Assembly: GCF_000725545.1 (NCBI RefSeq)
Contig: NZ_JNZP01000007.1
Span: forward strand, 175,488 to 239,487
Direction of reading: 5' to 3'
DNA from: Streptomyces exfoliatus
Lineage (GTDB): Bacteria; Actinomycetota; Actinomycetes; Streptomycetales; Streptomycetaceae
DNA length: 64,000 bases
Shown: in pieces, positions 17,645 through 27,200 of the stretch
How positions within the stretch are numbered: position 1 is the first letter of the stretch
Layout: each line of letters begins with the position of its first letter
Notes under the pieces: generated by a model
Told to the model about the DNA's origin: nothing
The model's database searches: none
The model's input: only the letters and a program-made list of their open reading frames with translations
Made by a program: the position numbers and the translations under genes

Positions 17645-19042
17645 ATGGCCCCCGACAAGGCCCCCGCGCCCGCCGCCCAGGCCCCCGACCCGGCGGCCCC
17701 CGACCTCCGGCCGGTCCAGATCTTCCAGGTGTCCACCCTGTACGGGGCGGCCACCCTCGCCGCCTCCCTGGACGCCGGACAGTTCGGCCCCCGCGCGGAC
17801 GCCCGCCGGTTCCTGCTGATCTCACGCAACGCCGAGATCCCGGAGACGGCGCTGCGCCTGGAGACCATGACCGGGTACGAGCGGATCGCCGCCCGCTTCG
17901 ACGGGATCCTCGACTGGAACGAGACCATCCACCCGTACCACCCCGCCGCCTGGGCCCCCCGCCCCGAGGAGGCGCCCCTCTGGCAGCGGGTGCTGCGCAC
18001 GGCCTGGGACCTGGGCACCGCCCCGGTGGAGCTGATCGTCGAATCCATCCAGGTCAACCCCGCCAAGGCGCTGGCCGGCACCTTCCCCGAGAGCGCCGTG
18101 CACGTCTACGCGGACGGCCTCATGAGCTACGGCCCGACCCGCTCCGACCTCGCCCAGTCGATCGCCTGCCGCGTCCGGCGCGTCCTCCACCTCGACCTGG
18201 TCCCCGGCCTGCGACCCCTCCTCCTGAGCGAGTACGGCGTCGAGCCCGAACTCGTCCCCGACAGCGCCTTCCGCGCGGTCCTGGCCGAGATCGCCGAGGA
18301 GGCGGCCGACGACCCGGACATCGCGCGGGCGGCCGCCGCCGAACCCACGGCACTGCTCCTCGGCCAGTACCTCGCCGCCCTCAACCTGCTCACCGCGGAG
18401 GAGGAAGAGGAGCTCCACGTGCGGATGCTGCGCGGGGCGGCCGCGGCCGGACACCGCTCGATCGTCTTCAAGCCGCACCCCAGTGCCCCGGCCGGCTACT
18501 CCCAGGTCCTCCAGGAGGAGGCGGAACGGTCCGGCGTACGGCTCACCGTCCTCGACGGACCGCTGCTCGCCGAGACCTTCTACGAGCGGTGCGGGCCCCG
18601 GCTCGTCGTCGGCTGCTTCTCCACGGCGATGTTCACCGCCGCCGTCCACTACGGCATCCCCATCGCGCGCGTGGGCACCGCCGAGGTCCTCGAACGGCTG
18701 ACCCCCTTCGAGAACAGCAACCGGATCCCGCTCACCGTCGCCGACCACCTGGTCGCGGACCTCGAAGGCGGTGAGGAGCCCGCCGTCCCCGGACCGGCAC
18801 CCGACTCCCTCACGCCCCTGGTCCGCGCCGTCGGCTACTGCATGCGGCACAAGAGCCATCCGGGGATGCGGGAGGAGGCCACCCGCTACCTGGACGCGCA
18901 CCACGCCGATCCCGCCGTAGCCCACCACTTCTCGGCCGAACGGCTGACCCAGCTCGGCCTTCCGGGGGCGACGGCGGCTCCGGCGACGGCCGCCACGTCG
19001 TTCCGCCTCCGCCGGAGCCTCGTGCGCTCCCGGCGCGGCTGA
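17645..19042 (+). CDS. Polysialyltransferase-family glycosyltransferase
   Basis: A 465-residue protein related to alpha-2,8-polysialyltransferases (A-2_8-polyST, GT38/52-like GT-B fold). It begins the domain with IFQVSTLYGAATLAASL. Both hallmark motifs of bacterial sialyl/KDO-type transferases are visible: the D/E-D-G motif as VYADGLMSYGP near residue 157, and the H-P motif as FKPHPSAP near residue 276. These bind catalytic base and CMP-sugar respectively. A Cys-containing GCFSTAMFTA segment follows. It may transfer a nonulosonic or KDN-type sugar to a wall polymer, but many actinobacterial members have no known donor. No membrane helix. Confidence 0.75.
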   Translation: MAPDKAPAPAAQAPDPAAPDLRPVQIFQVSTLYGAATLAASLDAGQFGPRADARRFLLISRNAEIPETALRLETMTGYERIAARFDGILDWNETIHPYHPAAWAPRPEEAPLWQRVLRTAWDLGTAPVELIVESIQVNPAKALAGTFPESAVHVYADGLMSYGPTRSDLAQSIACRVRRVLHLDLVPGLRPLLLSEYGVEPELVPDSAFRAVLAEIAEEAADDPDIARAAAAEPTALLLGQYLAALNLLTAEEEEELHVRMLRGAAAAGHRSIVFKPHPSAPAGYSQVLQEEAERSGVRLTVLDGPLLAETFYERCGPRLVVGCFSTAMFTAAVHYGIPIARVGTAEVLERLTPFENSNRIPLTVADHLVADLEGGEEPAVPGPAPDSLTPLVRAVGYCMRHKSHPGMREEATRYLDAHHADPAVAHHFSAERLTQLGLPGATAAPATAATSFRLRRSLVRSRRG

Positions 19043-19061
19043 GCGGGCCCGCCCACCCCGG

Positions 19062-19856
19062 TCAGTCAGGCCGCGCCTCCGGGGCGCGGCCGGTGGATCT
19101 GACGAGGGTGAAGACCGCGCCCTCCGCGTCCGTCACCAGGGCGAGCCGTCCCGCCGTGCCGTCGCGCGGCGGGCGCAGCACCTGGCCGCCGAGCTCCACG
19201 ACGAGCCGCGCGGCCGCGTCCGTGTCGGCGACCTCGAAGTACGTCATCCAGTGCGGGCCCCGGTCCCGGGGCACCGCGTTGCCGACGCCGTGCACGGAGG
19301 CCACCGGGGCCCCTTCCACATGGAGCGTCGCGTAGTCCGCCCGGTCGAAGGACTCCACCGGCTCCAGCTCGTAGCCGAAGACCGACCGGTAGAACTTGCC
19401 GATCGACGTCTCGTACGTGATGAGCTCGTTCCACACCGGGGTCCCGGGCGATCCCGCCGTGGCCGTGCCGTGGTGCGCCTCCGCCTGCCAGACGCCGAAG
19501 ACCGCGCCCGCGGGGTCGGAGCAGATCGCGAGGCGGCCGGCCTCGCCCGCGTCCAGCGGGCCCACCGCCACCGTGCCGCCGCAGCCGCGGATGCTCTCGG
19601 CGGTCTCGTCGGCGTCGGCGGTGGCCAGGTAGGGGGTCCAGGCGATGCGCAGGTGCCGGTCGGGCGGCAGCCGGCCGATGCCCGCCACCTCCTTGCCGTC
19701 GAGCAGCGCGCGCACATACGGCCCCAGCTGCTGCGGACCGGGGACGAAGTCCCAGCCGAAGAGCGCGTTGTAGAACTCAAGCGTGGCGTCAAGCCCGTGC
19801 ACCATCAAGCTCACCCAACAAGGTGTGCCGGGTGTGCGCCGAGTCGCCTCGGTCAT
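19062..19856 (-). CDS. VOC (glyoxalase-fold) family protein, two domains
   Basis: A 264-residue protein with two vicinal-oxygen-chelate domains: residues about 8-125 (CWVSLMVHGLDATLEFYNALFGW) and 140-255 (WNELITYETSIGKFYRSVFGYE). The start ATG at 19856 has GGAGAG upstream. Metal-ligand positions characteristic of glyoxalase I are not obviously complete, so this may be a binding or resistance-type VOC protein, as in the many two-domain 27-kDa antigen-like proteins of actinomycetes. It ends convergently with the polysialyltransferase gene. Confidence 0.85.
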   Translation of the reverse strand: MTEATRRTPGTPCWVSLMVHGLDATLEFYNALFGWDFVPGPQQLGPYVRALLDGKEVAGIGRLPPDRHLRIAWTPYLATADADETAESIRGCGGTVAVGPLDAGEAGRLAICSDPAGAVFGVWQAEAHHGTATAGSPGTPVWNELITYETSIGKFYRSVFGYELEPVESFDRADYATLHVEGAPVASVHGVGNAVPRDRGPHWMTYFEVADTDAAARLVVELGGQVLRPPRDGTAGRLALVTDAEGAVFTLVRSTGRAPEARPD

Positions 19857-20029
19857 CGTGACTCTCTCCTCGGACCGTCGTCGTGCCCGTGCCCCCGTCC
19901 GATGGTGACACCGAAGGGGCCGCGGCGCGCCCCGGTCGCACCAACGAGTGGCGCTGTCCCGCGGCGGTGACGCGGGGAGGACGCCGGGTTCGTCCTCCGC
20001 GGCCGAGCGGCTGCGCGAGGATGGCACCC

Positions 20030-20857
20030 ATGAAGCCCATCATCTCCGCAAGCGAACTGCAGAGCGAGTCGGCCGGGGCCCGGCCGCCGGTCCTCCTGGA
20101 CGTCCGCTGGACGCTGGGCGGTCCGCCCGGACGGCCCGCGTACGAGGCCGGGCACCTCCCCGGCGCGGTCTACGTCGACCTGGACACGGAACTGGCGGGA
20201 CCGGCGGGCGGTGGCGGCCGCCACCCGCTGCCCGACCCGGAGGCCTTCGGGGCCGTGATGCGCCGCGCGGGCGTCTCGGCGGACACCCCGGTCGTCGTCT
20301 ACGACGGCGGTCTCGGCTGGGGCGCGGCCCGCGCCTGGTGGCTGCTCCGCTGGGCCGGACACAGGGACGTACGGGTCCTGGACGGGGGCCTGGCGGCGTG
20401 GCCGGGGGAGCTCACGGAGAAGGTCGTCGTGCCGGAGCCGGGCGACTTCCGGCCGGAGCCGGGGGCGCTCGGGCTCCTCGACGCCGACGGGGCGGCGGCG
20501 CACGCGCGCGCGGGGCTGCTCCTGGACGCCCGGGCGGCCGAGCGCTACCGGGGGGACGTGGAGCCGATCGACCGGGTCGGCGGCCACATCCCGGGCGCGG
20601 TGTCGGCCCCGACCACGGAGAACGTGGACGCGGAGGGGCGCTTCCTGGACGTCGGCGCTCTGCGGGACCGTTTCACCGCCCTGGGCGCGGCCGAGGGGAC
20701 CCCGGTGGCCGTCTACTGCGGCTCGGGCGTCTCCGGCGCCCACGAGGTCCTGGCCCTGGAGGTCGCGGGCATCCCCGCGGCTCTCTACGCGGGCTCCTGG
20801 TCGGAGTGGTCAGCCGACCCCGGCCGCCCGGTGGCCACGGGCCCGGATCCGCAGTAG
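20030..20857 (+). CDS. sseA: 3-mercaptopyruvate sulfurtransferase (double rhodanese)
   Basis: A 275-residue tandem-rhodanese protein. The first, inactive domain is residues 1-130 (LLDVRWTLGGPP, AGHLPGAVYVDLD, VVVYDGG). The second, active domain carries Cys230 in the loop CGSGVSG. That loop follows the mercaptopyruvate type (CGSGVT/S) rather than the thiosulfate type (CRxGR). Two ATGs lie at 20021 and 20030; the GAGG at 20017-20020 is correctly spaced only for the second. It generates persulfide sulfur from mercaptopyruvate in the cytoplasm. Divergent from the VOC gene. Confidence 0.88.
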   Translation: MKPIISASELQSESAGARPPVLLDVRWTLGGPPGRPAYEAGHLPGAVYVDLDTELAGPAGGGGRHPLPDPEAFGAVMRRAGVSADTPVVVYDGGLGWGAARAWWLLRWAGHRDVRVLDGGLAAWPGELTEKVVVPEPGDFRPEPGALGLLDADGAAAHARAGLLLDARAAERYRGDVEPIDRVGGHIPGAVSAPTTENVDAEGRFLDVGALRDRFTALGAAEGTPVAVYCGSGVSGAHEVLALEVAGIPAALYAGSWSEWSADPGRPVATGPDPQ

Positions 20858-20860
20858 CGG

Positions 20861-20904
20861 TACGGACGGGGCCCGCACCGATCCGGCGCGGGCCCGTTCC
20901 CGTA
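20861..20904. terminator. Bidirectional hairpin terminator between sseA and sepH
   Basis: A GC-rich inverted repeat with arms about 16 bases each (20861-20876 and 20888-20904, one bulge) lies between two convergent genes. No U-tract, as usual in Streptomyces. Confidence 0.7.
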
Positions 20905-20931
20905 CGGCTGACGTCCCCCGTACGGCTGGCG

Positions 20932-21972
20932 TCAGTCCTGCTTCTTCCTTCGCGTGCCGAAGACGATCTCGTCCCAGCTCGGCACCGCCGCGCGACGGCC
21001 CGGACGGACGCCGTCCGCCTCCGCCTGGCGGTCGGTCGTGCCGGTGAGCCGGTCGCGGTGACCCGAGACCGCGCGCGGCATCAGGACGTCGGCGTACGCG
21101 GATCCGGCGCCCGCCGAGGCGGCCGGGGCCGGCGGCTCCTCCGCCTCGACCTCTTCCGAGGGCTCCGAGTCCGGCTGGTCGGGCACGATCATGTCGCCGC
21201 GGAAGCTCGGCACGGCCTCCAGGAGGCTGGTCAGCGAGTCCCGCTCGTCCTCCGGCTCGACGGCCGCGTGCGCCCGCTCCAGCTGGCGGTCCGACCGGTC
21301 GATCTGGCGGTCCAGGGCGCGGTCGAGCGGCCTGTCCCTGGGGAGCCGGGCGATGCGCGGCACGAAGGGGAAGCTCGGTTCCGGAGCGGCGGCGATCGTG
21401 TCGTCCGTCTCGCCGATCAGGGCACGCGCCTCGTCGTCCACGGCCTGGACGAGCCGCCGCGGCGGGTCGTACGTCCAGCTGGCCGTGTGGACCTCGCCCG
21501 CGACGCGGTAGACGAGCAGCACCTCCCAGGTGCCGTCGTCGCGCCGCCAGGAGTCCCACTGCGTGGTGTCCTTCTCGGCGCCGCGCAGCAGCAGCCGCTC
21601 CTGCACCGCCTCGCCGAGCTGCGGGCCGCTGTTCTCGCCGGGCCTGCGGACCGGGGTCTTGCGGGCCCGTTCGGCCATGAAGGCGCGCTCCGCGAGCACG
21701 GGGCCCTCGAAGCGGCGTACGCGGTCGACGGGGATGCCGGCGAGCTGGGCGACCTCCTCGGCGGAGGCACCGGCTCGTATCCGCGCCTGGATGTCGCGGG
21801 GGCGGAGGTGGCTCTCCACCTCGATCTCGATCTGGCCGAGGCGCGCGCGGTCGTTGCGCACGGCGGCGCGGAGCCGCTCGTCGATCGGAAGTGTGTACTC
21901 CGTGCTGTCAGCAGCCTTCAGCACCAGTCGTGTGCCGTCGTTGGAGACGGCCACGACACGCAGTTCGGGCAT
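20932..21972 (-). CDS. sepH: Cell division protein SepH (DUF3071)
   Basis: A 346-residue protein with the hallmark start MPELRVVAVSNDGTRLVLK. The DUF3071 domain (about residues 1-165) includes the helix-turn-helix-like segment RPRDIQARIRAGASAEEVAQ and the GIPVDRVRRFEGPVLAERAF stretch. The C-terminal half is acidic, low complexity and disordered, ending in a basic FGTRRKKQD tail. In Streptomyces SepH binds FtsZ and stimulates assembly of sporulation Z-rings; length agrees with characterised homologues. ATG start at 21972. Divergent from a membrane-anchored gene, across a 486-bp gap. Confidence 0.92.
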   Translation of the reverse strand: MPELRVVAVSNDGTRLVLKAADSTEYTLPIDERLRAAVRNDRARLGQIEIEVESHLRPRDIQARIRAGASAEEVAQLAGIPVDRVRRFEGPVLAERAFMAERARKTPVRRPGENSGPQLGEAVQERLLLRGAEKDTTQWDSWRRDDGTWEVLLVYRVAGEVHTASWTYDPPRRLVQAVDDEARALIGETDDTIAAAPEPSFPFVPRIARLPRDRPLDRALDRQIDRSDRQLERAHAAVEPEDERDSLTSLLEAVPSFRGDMIVPDQPDSEPSEEVEAEEPPAPAASAGAGSAYADVLMPRAVSGHRDRLTGTTDRQAEADGVRPGRRAAVPSWDEIVFGTRRKKQD

Positions 21973-22458
21973 GGGGACCTCCCGGGTGGTGCCTGCCGAC
22001 GTCACGTGCGTCGCTGCTTCCGCTAGTCGAGTGTGGCCTGCCCGGGTGCAGCCTGCCACTACCTTGCCGAGTTGCCCGGCGTGTCGGGCGTGGACCCTGG
22101 AACGCCGTTATGACACGGTGACCTGTTGGCTACCCGGAGTGACAGGCGGTCACTCTGTGCAGTCGATCCCCGTGCGTCGCCGCGGCGCCGCCGGTTCGAG
22201 CGCCGTGTCCGGCCCCCTCCCCTTGATCTCGGGCACCCGTGAAGGCGTCCGGACCCAGGGTTCGTCAATGTACTCCATTCGGGCCACTTGGGTGGACCGG
22301 CGCGCCGCCCAACTTCTCGGGCGGTACGGGAGTTGAGTCTCCGTGATCTTCCCCCATACGTGGCGCTCTTCACAGAATCACCAGAAACGGAACTATTCGC
22401 TTCGCCCATATGTCCCTTCTGGGTGCAAGGCGAACGGATAAGTCGTCAGGGGCTGGAG
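21973..22458. promoter_or_regulatory. Divergent promoter region of sepH and the downstream membrane protein
   Basis: This 486-bp gap holds no credible gene. Near the middle is a perfect inverted repeat GAGTGAC-AGGCG-GTCACTC (22137-22155) suitable for a dimeric regulator. The right third (22260-22430) is noticeably AT-richer than its surroundings and probably contains the rightward promoter. Confidence 0.4.
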
Positions 22459-23340
22459 ATGCGCCACAGGCCGGAAACCGACACGGACGAGCCGGAGGAG
22501 AAGGAGAGCGGCAGGAGAAGGATCGACCTGAGTGTGGCTCAGGTCTCGGGCAGCGCGCTCGCCGCGGTCATCGCCGCCAAACTCGCCTCCACCCTCGGCG
22601 TGTACGGCACGATCGTCGGCGCCGGTGTGATCAGCGTCATCGCGACCTGCGGCGGCCCCCTCTTCCAGCACCTCTTCCGGCGCACCGGCGAGCAGGTGCG
22701 CGACGCGACCTCCGCCGCCAGGCCGAAGCCCCGTCAGGTCCCGGTCGCAGGGTCCGGGGACGACCGCACCCTGATGCTCGGCACGGTCCGGGCCCCGCTC
22801 CCGTACGACGAGGACTTCGGCACGGCGACCACCCACGGCACCCGTGTCCGGGGCTGGAAGCGCCCGGCCATCGCGGCCGCCCTGGTCTTCGGCGTCACGA
22901 TGGGCGGCATCACCGCCTACGAACTCGTCTCGGGGCAGGACTTCAGCGGGAGGCAGGGGACCACCACCTTCGGCTCCGTCGTCAGCGGCAGCGGCAGCGG
23001 CGGCACGGGGGGCGGCGCGCCGGTGGGGGACGAGGACCCCGCACCCGCGCCGTCCGGATCCGCCGAGGGCACCGGGCGGCCCGAGGACGGCGCGGGCAGT
23101 CCCCCGAGGGGCGCCACCCCGTCCCCGGGCGAGCAGGGCACCGGGCCGAGCGGCACCGCGACCCCCTCGCCGGAGCCGACCCCCTCCGGCGCCACCGACG
23201 GCGGGTCGACCCCCACCCCGACGCCGGCACCGACCGACCCGACGACGGCCCCGACGGCCCCGGCCCCGTTGCCGCCCACGGAGTCCGGGGCACCGGAGAC
23301 CCCGGCGGTCACGCCGCCGGCCGACACGGCAGCCGAATGA
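22459..23340 (+). CDS. Membrane-anchored protein with Pro/Thr-rich tail, unknown function
   Basis: A 293-residue protein. I chose the ATG at 22459 (AGGGG six bases upstream); the longer frame is unsupported. Order: acidic N-terminus of 25 residues; hydrophobic Ala/Gly-rich stretch with probably two helices (SALAAVIAAKLAS, IVGAGVISVIATCGG); a basic linker of about 80 residues; one more helix near residues 135-155 (AIAAALVFGVTMGGITA); then about 120 residues of Gly/Ser followed by Pro/Thr repeats, probably outside the cell. This resembles anti-sigma or wall-spanning proteins in layout, but no domain is recognised. Confidence 0.65.
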   Translation: MRHRPETDTDEPEEKESGRRRIDLSVAQVSGSALAAVIAAKLASTLGVYGTIVGAGVISVIATCGGPLFQHLFRRTGEQVRDATSAARPKPRQVPVAGSGDDRTLMLGTVRAPLPYDEDFGTATTHGTRVRGWKRPAIAAALVFGVTMGGITAYELVSGQDFSGRQGTTTFGSVVSGSGSGGTGGGAPVGDEDPAPAPSGSAEGTGRPEDGAGSPPRGATPSPGEQGTGPSGTATPSPEPTPSGATDGGSTPTPTPAPTDPTTAPTAPAPLPPTESGAPETPAVTPPADTAAE

Positions 23341-23343
23341 CCG

Positions 23344-24681
23344 TCAGTCGCCCAGCACGCGGCGGAGGTAGTCGTTCCCGAACAGGCGGTCCGGGTCGAG
23401 CCGGTCGCGCAGCGCCGTGAACTCGGCGAAGCGCGGGTAGACCTCCGAGAAGTAGGCGGCGTCGCGGGTGTGGATCTTGCCCCAGTGGGGGCGGCCCCCG
23501 TGCGCCGTCATGATCCGCTCCACCGCGGTGAAGTACGCGCGGTGGGGCGTTCCCCTGTAGAGGTGCACGGCGATGTACGCGGTCTCGCGCCCGGAGGCCG
23601 TGGACAGCGTGATGTCGTCCGCCGGAGCCGTCCGCACCTCCACGGGGAAGCTGACCTTGAGCGGTGACCGCTCGACCATCGCCTTGACCTCGCGCAGCGC
23701 CGTGACCGCGGCCTCGCGCGGAAGGGCGTACTCCATCTCCATGAAGCGCACCCGGCGCGGCGAGGTGAAGACCTTGTACGGGATGTCGGTGTACGTACGG
23801 GCCGACAGGGCCCGGCTGGAGACCCTGGCGATCGAGGGGATGACCGGCGGCACCGCCCTGCCCAGCGAGCAGGCCACCTGGAAGAGCCCGTTGGAGAGGA
23901 GTTCGTCCTCGATCCAGCCGCTGACCCGACCGGCGGGAGCGGCGGGCCCCGCGCTGCGGTTGTTGCGCTTGGTGTTGCAGTTGTCCGTGTGGGGGAACCA
24001 GTAGAACTCGAAGTGCTCGTTCTCCGCGTGCAGCGCGTCGAAGTCGGAGGTGACCCGGTCGAAGGTCATCGGCTCCTCGCGCGCGGTGAGCAGGAAGACC
24101 GGTTCCACCGCGAAGGTGATCGCCGTGATCACGCCGAGGGCGCCCAGCCCGATCCTGGCCGCCGCGAAGACCTCCGGGTTCTCCTTCTCCGAACAGGTCA
24201 GCAGTTCGCCCGAGGCCGTCACCAGCTCGATTGCGCGGATCTGCGCGGCGATCGAGGCCGACTCGCGGCCCGTACCGTGCGTGCCCGTGGAGACGGCCCC
24301 TGCCACGGTCTGCTCCATGATGTCGCCCATGTTCGTGAGCGACAGGCCCTCCCGGGCCAGCGCCACGTTGAGCCGCTTCAGCGGGGTGCCCGCCTCGGCC
24401 GTCACGGTCATCGAGGCGCGGTCGATCCGCCGGATCCCGGTCAGCAGGCCCGGCCGGACGAGGACGCCGTCGGTGGCCGCGATCGAGGTGAACGAGTGAC
24501 CGGCGCCGACCGTCTTCACCCGCAGGCCGTCCTCGGCCGCCCGGCGCACCGCCTCGGCGAGCTCCTCGGCCGAGGCCGGGCTCACCTCCCGTACGGGGCG
24601 GGAGGTGACGTTCCCCGCCCAGTTACGCCACGGGCTGTCCGCCGTCCTGGCGCTCCCCGATCCCGCTGTCGTCCTGCTCAC
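23344..24681 (-). CDS. FAD-linked oxidase, D-arabinono-1,4-lactone oxidase/alditol oxidase family
   Basis: A 445-residue flavoenzyme of the VAO family. The N-terminal FAD-binding domain contains GAGHSFTS with His62 at the position of covalent 8-alpha-histidyl FAD attachment, and MGDIMEQTVAGAVSTGTHGTG. The C-terminal ALO-type domain ends with GGRPHWGKIHT, the HWxK motif of aldonolactone and alditol oxidases. The start is the GTG at 24681, preceded by GGGAGGGG; no other start codon lies upstream of the conserved WRNWAGN. This start lies inside the MFS gene, giving a 59-bp overlap. Likely reaction: oxidation of an alditol or aldonolactone with O2. Confidence 0.85.
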   Translation of the reverse strand: MSRTTAGSGSARTADSPWRNWAGNVTSRPVREVSPASAEELAEAVRRAAEDGLRVKTVGAGHSFTSIAATDGVLVRPGLLTGIRRIDRASMTVTAEAGTPLKRLNVALAREGLSLTNMGDIMEQTVAGAVSTGTHGTGRESASIAAQIRAIELVTASGELLTCSEKENPEVFAAARIGLGALGVITAITFAVEPVFLLTAREEPMTFDRVTSDFDALHAENEHFEFYWFPHTDNCNTKRNNRSAGPAAPAGRVSGWIEDELLSNGLFQVACSLGRAVPPVIPSIARVSSRALSARTYTDIPYKVFTSPRRVRFMEMEYALPREAAVTALREVKAMVERSPLKVSFPVEVRTAPADDITLSTASGRETAYIAVHLYRGTPHRAYFTAVERIMTAHGGRPHWGKIHTRDAAYFSEVYPRFAEFTALRDRLDPDRLFGNDYLRRVLGD

Positions 24682-25885
24682 GCTGCCCCTCCCGGTTCGG
24701 CGCCGGCCTGCGGAGCCGGCGGTGTCCGAGGAGACCCACCGCGACCGCGAGCGCACCCGAGACGACGGGCACCACGTACCCCGCCTCGGCCCCCGACGCG
24801 TCGACCACCCAGCCGGCGGCCGAAGAGCCGAGCGCCACGCCGATCGCGAGCCCGGTACCCGTCCAGGTCATGCCCTCGGTCAGCTTGGTGCGCGGTACGT
24901 GCGCTTCGACGAGGGCCATGGTGGTCACCATCGTCGGTGCGATGGACAGGCCCGCGACAAAGAGCGCCACGGCCAGCAACGGCAAGTTCCCGGCCAGTAG
25001 GAGGGGGATCATACTCACGGCCATCGCACAGACACCCAGAAGCCATCGGCGGGACGGCTCGCCCTTGACGTGCATCAGCCCGAAGACGGCGCCCGCGAGG
25101 CAGGAACCCAGCGCGTAGACGGCCAGGACGAGGCTGGCGGCGGCCTTGTGTCCCTGCTCCTCCGCGAAGGCCACGGTCACCACGTCCACCGAGCCGAAGA
25201 TGGCGCCGGTGGCGACGAAGGCGAGGGTCAGGACCCGCAGGCCGGGGGAGCGGAGCACGGAGCCGCTCCGGTCGTCGGCCTCCCGGGGGTGCGGTCGCGG
25301 CTCGGTGGCGCGCTGGGAGGTCAGCCAGAAGACGCCGATGGCCAGGAACACCCCGGCGAACAGCGGGCCCGCCTCGGGGAACCAGGTCGTCGACAGACCG
25401 ATCGAGATGATCGGGCCGAAGATGAAGCAGATCTCGTCGACGATCGACTCCCACGAGTACGCCGTGTGCAGCGGCCGTTCCTCGCCCCGGTAGATCTCCG
25501 CCCAGCGGGCCCGGGTCATGGCGCCGACGCTCGGCACGCAGCCGATCACGGCCGTGAACGCGAAGAGTGTCCAGTCGGGGGCCTCCTGCTGGACGCAGAG
25601 GAGGAGCCCCGCGGCCGCCGCGAGCGAGATGAGGGTCACCGGGCGGAGTACCCGGCGCTGTCCGTGCCGGTCGACCAGGCGGGAGACCAGGGGGCCGAGG
25701 GCCGCGGCGGACATCGCGAGCGTCGCCGCGAGCGCGCCTGCGAGCCCGTACCGGCCGGTGACCTGCGAAATCATGGTCACGATGCCGATGCCCATCATGG
25801 ACAGGGGCATCCGGCCGAAGAACCCGGCGACGGAGAACAGGACTGTGCCGGGCGCCTTGAAGATCGCGCGGTAGGGACTGGGCAA
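24623..25885 (-). CDS. MFS transporter
   Basis: A 420-residue major facilitator protein with about twelve helices. The loop 2-3 motif is LVSRLVDRHGQRRVLRP (G-x-x-x-D-R-x-G-x-R-R type). A cytoplasmic central loop (TEPRPHPREADDRSG) separates the halves, and the C-terminal tail is highly charged. The TTG at 25885 is the likely start, with AAGGA seven bases upstream. Resembles drug or metabolite efflux pumps. It is co-directional with and overlaps the oxidase, so the pair may be one unit. Divergent from hemH with an AT-rich, palindrome-bearing spacer. Confidence 0.85.
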   Translation of the reverse strand: MPSPYRAIFKAPGTVLFSVAGFFGRMPLSMMGIGIVTMISQVTGRYGLAGALAATLAMSAAALGPLVSRLVDRHGQRRVLRPVTLISLAAAAGLLLCVQQEAPDWTLFAFTAVIGCVPSVGAMTRARWAEIYRGEERPLHTAYSWESIVDEICFIFGPIISIGLSTTWFPEAGPLFAGVFLAIGVFWLTSQRATEPRPHPREADDRSGSVLRSPGLRVLTLAFVATGAIFGSVDVVTVAFAEEQGHKAAASLVLAVYALGSCLAGAVFGLMHVKGEPSRRWLLGVCAMAVSMIPLLLAGNLPLLAVALFVAGLSIAPTMVTTMALVEAHVPRTKLTEGMTWTGTGLAIGVALGSSAAGWVVDASGAEAGYVVPVVSGALAVAVGLLGHRRLRRPAPNREGQREQDDSGIGERQDGGQPVA

Positions 25886-26036
25886 GAGGCGTCCTTGGTC
25901 AACACGTGTAATTAACTACTAAAGCCTACGGTGTTGAACTCGATCGGTCATCCCCCTTTTCCGTCACCTTTCGGACGGCCGGGCGACGGACGGGGCGCGC
26001 CCTCCGCTGTCAGGCGCGGGTGGGAGGATCGGTGCC
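25886..26036. promoter_or_regulatory. Divergent MFS/hemH promoter with AT-rich operator-like core
   Basis: An unusually AT-rich core (25900-25925) contains the palindrome ACACGTGT and TTAATTA-like sequence. It is bracketed by CAACAC (25900-25905) and GTGTTG (25931-25936), which form an inverted repeat. It lies immediately upstream of the MFS start and about 100 bp from hemH. The hemH start is preceded by GGGAGGA. Confidence 0.45.
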
Positions 26037-27164
26037 ATGTCCGATCAGCACGATCCCGCCCCGTACGACGCCCTGCTGCTGCTCTCGTTCGGCGGCCCCG
26101 AGGGCCCGGACGACGTGGTCCCGTTCCTGGAGAACGTGACGCGCGGCCGAGGCATCCCGAAGGAACGGCTCAAGGAAGTGGGGCAGCACTACTTCCTCTT
26201 CGGCGGTGTCTCGCCGATCAACGACCAGAACCGCGCGCTCCTCGGCGCGCTGCGGACGGACTTCGCCGACGCCGGCCTGCGGCTGCCCGTCTACTGGGGA
26301 AACCGGAACTGGGCGCCGTACCTCACCGACACCCTCCGCGAGATGATCACCGACGGCCGTCGCCACATCGCCGTCCTCACCACCAGCGCGTACGCCTCCT
26401 ACTCCGGCTGCCGCCAGTACCGCGAGAACCTCGCCGACGCGCTCGCCACCCTGGAGGCCGAGGGGCTCCCGCTGCCCCGGGTCGACAAGCTCCGGCACTA
26501 CTTCAACCACCCCGGCTTCGTCGAGCCCATGGTCGAGGGCGTCCTCGCCTCCCTCGCCGACCTCGACCCCTCGGTACGGGACGGGGCCCACCTCGCCTTC
26601 ACCACCCACTCCATCCCCGAGTCCGCCGCCGACTCCTCAGGACCCGTCACCGAACACGGCGAGGGCGGGGCGTACGTCCGGCAGCACCTCGACGTGGCAC
26701 GGGTGATCGCCGACGCGGTCCGCGAGGCCACCGGGACCGACCACCCCTGGCAGCTCGTCTACCAGTCCCGCAGCGGCGCCCCCCACATCCCGTGGCTTGA
26801 GCCGGACATCTGCGACCACCTGGAGACGCTGCACGGCGCGGGGGTGCCCGCGGTCGTCATGGTCCCGATCGGCTTCGTGTCCGACCACATGGAGGTCCTC
26901 TACGACCTCGACACCGAGGCCACGGCCAAGGCGGCCGAGCTCGGACTGCCCGTCCGGCGCTCGGCGACCGTGGGCGCCGACCCCCGGTTCGCCGCCGCCG
27001 TCCGCGAGCTCCTCCTGGAACGGGCCGCGCGCGAGCGGGGGACCAGGACCGAACGGTGCGCCCTGGGGGCGCTCGGGCCCTCCCACGACCTGTGCCCGAT
27101 CGGCTGCTGCCCGGCCAGGGCGGAACGCCCCGCGGCAGCCGGCGCCGACAGCCCGTACGCCTGA
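26037..27164 (+). CDS. hemH: Ferrochelatase (coproporphyrin III ferrochelatase, CpfC type)
   Basis: A 375-residue ferrochelatase that inserts Fe(II) into coproporphyrin III in the actinobacterial heme route. Seen: [15 protein letters not shown] at the N-terminus; [27 protein letters not shown]; and the catalytic-His region [12 protein letters not shown]. Cys in SGCRQY and the C-terminal cluster RCALG...LCPIGCC match the ligands of the actinobacterial [2Fe-2S] centre. The motif [16 protein letters not shown] and [14 protein letters not shown] complete the fold. ATG start with a strong GGGAGGA. The next gene follows after 36 bp. Confidence 0.95.
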   Translation: MSDQHDPAPYDALLLLSFGGPEGPDDVVPFLENVTRGRGIPKERLKEVGQHYFLFGGVSPINDQNRALLGALRTDFADAGLRLPVYWGNRNWAPYLTDTLREMITDGRRHIAVLTTSAYASYSGCRQYRENLADALATLEAEGLPLPRVDKLRHYFNHPGFVEPMVEGVLASLADLDPSVRDGAHLAFTTHSIPESAADSSGPVTEHGEGGAYVRQHLDVARVIADAVREATGTDHPWQLVYQSRSGAPHIPWLEPDICDHLETLHGAGVPAVVMVPIGFVSDHMEVLYDLDTEATAKAAELGLPVRRSATVGADPRFAAAVRELLLERAARERGTRTERCALGALGPSHDLCPIGCCPARAERPAAAGADSPYA

Positions 27165-27200
27165 CCCGTACGTACGCCCCCGTACGCCCAAGGAGACCCT

